This document shows positions 22,581-26,128 of a stretch of DNA of 26,128 nucleotides, in pieces. A program made the translations under genes and the position numbers. The stretch is from assembly GCA_041672395.1 (NCBI GenBank), contig JBAYZS010000033.1, positions 1 to 26,128 of the forward strand. Reading direction: 5' to 3'. The notes beneath the pieces were generated by a model, which made no database searches, was not told where the DNA came from, and worked only from the letters and a program-made list of their open reading frames with translations. Origin of the DNA: UBA5287 sp041672395 (lineage in GTDB: Bacteria; Bacteroidota; Bacteroidia; Bacteroidales; Dysgonomonadaceae). Position 1 is the first letter of the stretch; the number at the start of each line of letters is the position of its first letter.

Positions 22581-24386
22581 TTATTCTGAATATACAAAAT
22601 TAAACCTGCCGCCGGGAGCGGTGTCTCCATTAACATAAAAATCCATTATATTACCATTTTCCTGCATGTTGTCGTTCCATTTAAACTCAATTTGTACAGG
22701 TTTGCCATCCAAATTGAGCTTTTTTCTTTCTATTTTTATCTCAAGCTTATTGTTCTTAACAACATACGATGATTTGGCTGCCTTTTGCCATTCCCAACGA
22801 TTGCCGACATTTTTTTCTACAAAAACTTTTCTGGAAGTGGCACTTATACGGTTCACTATATAGTCATAACCGTTCCATCCGGTGGATTTGTCTCTGTCTA
22901 TATCGATAAAAAGAAGCATCCAATTATTATCCTTGTGTGAGGTCAACTTTTCTGCACTTTCTACATAGAAATAGAGAAAACGGTCGTCTCTGGCAACTTT
23001 GGCTTTCATAATGTCATTGCGACCTGTATTGTTGATGTAGTAAGTATTGTTCCGGCCAACATGATCGCGATGAAAAGTGTTGCCTTTGTAATGACTGAAT
23101 TCGGGTTTTACATCGTCCCACTGATTGGATTTTCCTATCTTGATGGTCTTTGGCGCTGAAACCTCGGCGGGTGGAGACATACCCTTGAATTTTCTGACAT
23201 TATCTATCAACTGCAGATAATAAACATCTCCTTTGTCTCCCCATCCTTTGTTGGGCTCAATATCTCTGCTCCTTTTCCAATCAAACTGGTCTACAAAAGA
23301 AAAAGGATCTCCCGTCCAACTGTGCTCTGGAAGCCACTGACCGGCAATGTACTCATTCCACCCCGTAATAAAAACTAACTCAGGGTCTATCTCAAAAGCA
23401 CGATCCCACTGTTCTTGAAAATTCCATCCATATAAGTAACCGTCAACTCTCGGATCAAACCCATTACGAACAGAAAAATCTCGCCCCTGTGAACCTGGAA
23501 GATTAAAAGCACTGCAATGTCCCTTGGTTTCCGGAGAAGCATTCTGGGCTACTCCCACCGTAGCCTGCTCATAACCTCCTGTTTCATTCTTTACATAACC
23601 ATGCTGCGGATAGTTTTCAAGCCACCCCCACTGATTGTCTCTCGTGGGACCATTAACATAATCTGGTTGCCCGGGCCTGAACGTGAAAAACTGAGCAATC
23701 TCCTTGTCTTCAGTGGTTTCTGTGAGGTTGTCGGGATATGCCATTATCGCTGGTTTACCTTTCCATATAAACCAAAGATTCTCGTATCTGCCTGGTTTGT
23801 AAACATCCTTATACAACTGTCTAAGTGAAGTCAAAGAATTAGCTGAATATCCAAATGGCAGCATAAATGCGATTTTGGGGACATTTACACCATCTTTCTG
23901 AGCCTGGTCCCAGGTTTTCATCAACGCTTCATACGATTCAATCCAGGTCAGACTACCGTTCGTGCAATCAAAAAAGACTACATCCACTTTTGCATCTGCA
24001 AGCATCTCCGCATGTTTCCTCAATACCCATGGATCGGTGGTCTTGTAATAACCCAACAAGGGTTGCTCCCAAAAGAAAAAACCTGGCTTTGCCTTACCCC
24101 ATGCAGGGTGATTATAATTTTTCATGGCTTCGGGATTCTTTCTTACAATCTCCGTGATGTTCTTCACTGTGGTTGTGGTGTCGTCATCTCCCTGATGCCA
24201 GGTCCAGTAAAACATGGCTATGTACTTGTCGCGTTTGTTGCCTGCTTCGGGATATTCTCTCACCTTCCTATCCAACGCATCGGTAGCCGACCATAAATCA
24301 CTGTCGGTATTCTGAGCTGTTATAAACTGACTTGATATGATAAGGAGAGAAATAAATAAAATGCTTTTTTTTGCAATGTGTAACAT
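22581..24386 (-). CDS. GH71/GH99-like secreted protein, paralog with CBM9-like C-terminus
   Basis: A 601-residue protein with a cleavable signal peptide (MLHIAKKSILFISLLIISSQ, cut near AQN) and no lipobox, unlike its downstream paralog. Barrel segments run parallel to that paralog: AMFYWTWHQGDDD, MLADAKVDVVFFDCTNG (Asp at 140), LWFIWKGKPAIMAYP, QFFTFRPG and FITGWNEYIAGQW (Glu at 345). The C-terminal domain shares FHRDHVG, INNTGRNDI, SHKDNNWMLLFIDID and STGWNGYDY. Since one copy is a lipoprotein and the other soluble, a surface-versus-periplasm division of work on one glycan is plausible. It lies 29 bases after the GH43-like gene in the same run. The acidic partner expected three residues after the Glu in GH99 is Ala here too. 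Confidence 0.6.
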   Translation of the reverse strand: MLHIAKKSILFISLLIISSQFITAQNTDSDLWSATDALDRKVREYPEAGNKRDKYIAMFYWTWHQGDDDTTTTVKNITEIVRKNPEAMKNYNHPAWGKAKPGFFFWEQPLLGYYKTTDPWVLRKHAEMLADAKVDVVFFDCTNGSLTWIESYEALMKTWDQAQKDGVNVPKIAFMLPFGYSANSLTSLRQLYKDVYKPGRYENLWFIWKGKPAIMAYPDNLTETTEDKEIAQFFTFRPGQPDYVNGPTRDNQWGWLENYPQHGYVKNETGGYEQATVGVAQNASPETKGHCSAFNLPGSQGRDFSVRNGFDPRVDGYLYGWNFQEQWDRAFEIDPELVFITGWNEYIAGQWLPEHSWTGDPFSFVDQFDWKRSRDIEPNKGWGDKGDVYYLQLIDNVRKFKGMSPPAEVSAPKTIKIGKSNQWDDVKPEFSHYKGNTFHRDHVGRNNTYYINNTGRNDIMKAKVARDDRFLYFYVESAEKLTSHKDNNWMLLFIDIDRDKSTGWNGYDYIVNRISATSRKVFVEKNVGNRWEWQKAAKSSYVVKNNKLEIKIERKKLNLDGKPVQIEFKWNDNMQENGNIMDFYVNGDTAPGGRFNFVYSE

Positions 24387-24415
24387 AAGCTGTAATTTTT
24401 ATAATGTTGAAAGGA

Positions 24416-25876
24416 TTACCATACTATTTCTACCCATCGGGTTTTCCATTTGCCCCAACTCCCAACACCGTATGAATACGAGAGAAACTGAGGAACGCCT
24501 GCTTTGATATGACCTTTGCCGTCACCGCTCCAACCACAGTTATGAATACCGGGCATCAAATTATCTCTTACCTCACCAATCTTTTTAAAATCGATTCCGT
24601 TATCTGACTGCCAAATCACAAGATAACCCTTTTCACTCATTCTGTCTGCAGTATGGATGGCCTGAAACTTTTTAATGTCTTCACGATATTTTACATCTGA
24701 ATGGTCGGCGCCTTTAATAGCACTTTTATTCATGGCCACTCCTTTGTAGGTCAGACTCCCGGGCCAGTTTGGGTCGTTCGCAGGTGCCGTGGCAACACGT
24801 GTGGTGGTACCCTCGTCATTCCATGAATAATAGAAATAAATGGTGTCGTTCAAAACAACAATAGATGGCTCTCCGGCTCCAAACTTTGTTGGATCTCCAT
24901 TATACAGTATCACTGGCTTGGGATTATTCCCCCATTTTTCTCCATCCCATTTCTCCCAAGGTCCTTCGGGAGTCCTGCCGCGTGCAATATAAACATTGTT
25001 CTGAGTCATGGCTTTATTCTCAGTCGATGTGTATCCAATATAATAATAACCATCCCAATAGGCTGCTCCCGGATCGCAAACTGAATAATGATCTGACGTA
25101 AACTCTGTGGGTAACAACGACATGATCTCTTCTGTCCAGGTCTTACCTTTATCAGCCGAATGTTGATAGGATGCCTGATCCCAAAAGAGGTCTCCGGTGG
25201 TTTTTTCTTCTGCAAACATGGCTTCCCAATTGTTGTTCCCAACAACGGGCTTACCTCCCTGATAACTGACAACTCCTGCAACTGCTCCATCGCGCAGCCA
25301 TACTCCTGAATACTCGGTAAGACTTTCAGATAGCTCCCAAAGATAGGTGCCCGAAGGAAACTTATCTTCATTGGTTAATCCAATTTTTTCACCGTCTGCA
25401 TAATTAACAAATTTGGCTGTGGCAACAGGGGTTTGTTTAACTACTTCTTCATAACTCATATTGCTGTTATCCCACTTAAACAGCTTCATTGTCAAACCGC
25501 ATGGATTACCATTCCAATTGGGACTAACAACCTTAATTCCCCAAAAGGGAACGTCCGCACTGAATTTCTGTCCAACAGAACCATGCGCAGTTACTGATAC
25601 GGGAGTGTTATTCCCAGATTTATTATAAAGATTATGCCATACGCCATAAAACCCTCCAACGGCGGCAAACCAGGCATCAATGGTTCCATCATCGTTGATA
25701 ATGATAGAAGGGCCATAACGATATCCACCCCCGGAATAAATATCCCATCCGCTGTTTTTTAATTTGAATACTTCCTTGTTCTTTACAACAGCTGGATCTT
25801 CTTTATTCTCACTACTATTGCATGAAAAAAATAGGAATAAAGATATCAATAGAAAAGAGAGTCTGTAATTTCTCAT
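24416..25876 (-). CDS. GH43-like beta-propeller lipoprotein with inserted sandwich domain
   Basis: A 486-residue lipoprotein (signal LFLFFSCNSSENKED, lipid Cys near 19, then acidic and polar residues as in surface-exported Bacteroidetes lipoproteins). Residues about 40-70, GYRYGPSIIINDDGTIDAW, look like a first propeller blade. About 75-205 looks like a separate beta-sandwich (FSADVPFWGIKVVSP, GTYLWELSE). Propeller features then resume: an Asp-box-like SADKGKTW, CDPGAAYWDGYYYIGYTS (D268) and GAGEPSIVVLNDTIYFYYS (E336). The Asp-Pro and Glu placements resemble the base and acid of GH43, which act on arabinan, xylan or galactan. It could instead belong to GH117 or a related clan. It sits 24 bases after a truncated gene and before the GH71/99-like pair. 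Confidence 0.6.
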   Translation of the reverse strand: MRNYRLSFLLISLFLFFSCNSSENKEDPAVVKNKEVFKLKNSGWDIYSGGGYRYGPSIIINDDGTIDAWFAAVGGFYGVWHNLYNKSGNNTPVSVTAHGSVGQKFSADVPFWGIKVVSPNWNGNPCGLTMKLFKWDNSNMSYEEVVKQTPVATAKFVNYADGEKIGLTNEDKFPSGTYLWELSESLTEYSGVWLRDGAVAGVVSYQGGKPVVGNNNWEAMFAEEKTTGDLFWDQASYQHSADKGKTWTEEIMSLLPTEFTSDHYSVCDPGAAYWDGYYYIGYTSTENKAMTQNNVYIARGRTPEGPWEKWDGEKWGNNPKPVILYNGDPTKFGAGEPSIVVLNDTIYFYYSWNDEGTTTRVATAPANDPNWPGSLTYKGVAMNKSAIKGADHSDVKYREDIKKFQAIHTADRMSEKGYLVIWQSDNGIDFKKIGEVRDNLMPGIHNCGWSGDGKGHIKAGVPQFLSYSYGVGSWGKWKTRWVEIVW

Positions 25877-25900
25877 ATGTCGATTAATGCTATTCTGTTT

Positions 25901-26128
25901 TTATTGCTTTTTCAGAAGCCAGGTACATACGTGCTTCCCATTATTCCAATTGTCCACGGAGGCATAATCTACCATCGTGATATATTTTCCATCTTCCACA
26001 GGTACAGAGAATTGAAGTTTGATGTTACCGGCCTGAGGATTTTCCTGTCTTACATCAATATATCCGTTATCTGCTTGCAAGACAACTGGATCGCTATATT
26101 TACTGTCGATATTTTCGTCTCTTTCCAA
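25901..26128 (-). CDS. C-terminal fragment of an unknown protein, first in the operon
   Basis: The last 75 residues of a gene that enters from the right edge on the minus strand. The apparent start at the edge is only where the window cuts. The visible peptide is beta-rich, with KLQFSVPVEDGKYITMVDYAS and an end HVCTWLLKKQ, compatible with a C-terminal sandwich domain of a secreted carbohydrate-active protein. I do not recognise the family. The 24-base gap to the GH43-like gene and same direction suggest one operon. Confidence 0.55.
   Translation of the reverse strand: MERDENIDSKYSDPVVLQADNGYIDVRQENPQAGNIKLQFSVPVEDGKYITMVDYASVDNWNNGKHVCTWLLKKQ

Overview
The window looks like a chromosomal segment of a Bacteroidales bacterium, plausibly near Dysgonomonadaceae/Porphyromonadaceae; the family placement is inference. 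Three things point there. Bacteroidetes-type promoters (TTG, 18-20 bases, TAnnTTTG) stand upstream of many genes, and clear Shine-Dalgarno sequences are absent. The cluster nusB-yajC-ybbR-coaE is typical of the phylum. Secreted glycan-degrading enzymes with Bacteroidetes-style lipoprotein signals are present.

Layout. At 1-1416 the tail of a GH3 beta-glucosidase ends at a strong hairpin terminator and is followed by a DUF5009/NagX-like membrane acyltransferase. The 1417-1739 spacer between convergent genes is unusually repeat-rich. From 1740 to 6903, on the minus strand, lie argS, a small winged-helix protein and the nusB-yajC-ybbR-coaE cluster. A secreted GH20 hexosaminidase (7082-8986) diverges from it. 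A plus-strand run rplY-pth-S4-domain gene (9098-10656) meets comB (minus) at a shared TTAA double stop. Then come maf, an ectoine-type aspartokinase, hflX-mnmA (minus, one promoter), and recJ-recQ (plus, 13 bases apart).

tRNA-Arg(ACG) at 20327-20400 ends at a hairpin with T runs on both sides. The same hairpin probably terminates the opposing operon at 20526-26128. That operon is the accessory part of the window: a cut-off gene, a GH43-like lipoprotein with an apparent insert in its propeller, and two tandem paralogous secreted proteins that combine a GH71/GH99-like barrel with a CBM9-like C-terminus. It looks like the 3' end of a polysaccharide utilisation locus; no SusC/SusD pair or regulator is inside the window.

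The core genes are ordinary housekeeping functions: translation, CoA synthesis, protein secretion, tRNA thiolation, DNA repair and lysine/threonine-family biosynthesis. The most promising unexplained material is the paralogous barrel pair. Both copies keep a GH99-like Trp-Asn-Glu motif but have Ala where I remember GH99 having a second catalytic Glu. Several non-coding repeats also stand out: a duplicated hairpin unit upstream of recJ, an 11-base tandem repeat after the DUF5009 gene, and a perfect 26-base palindrome inside pth.
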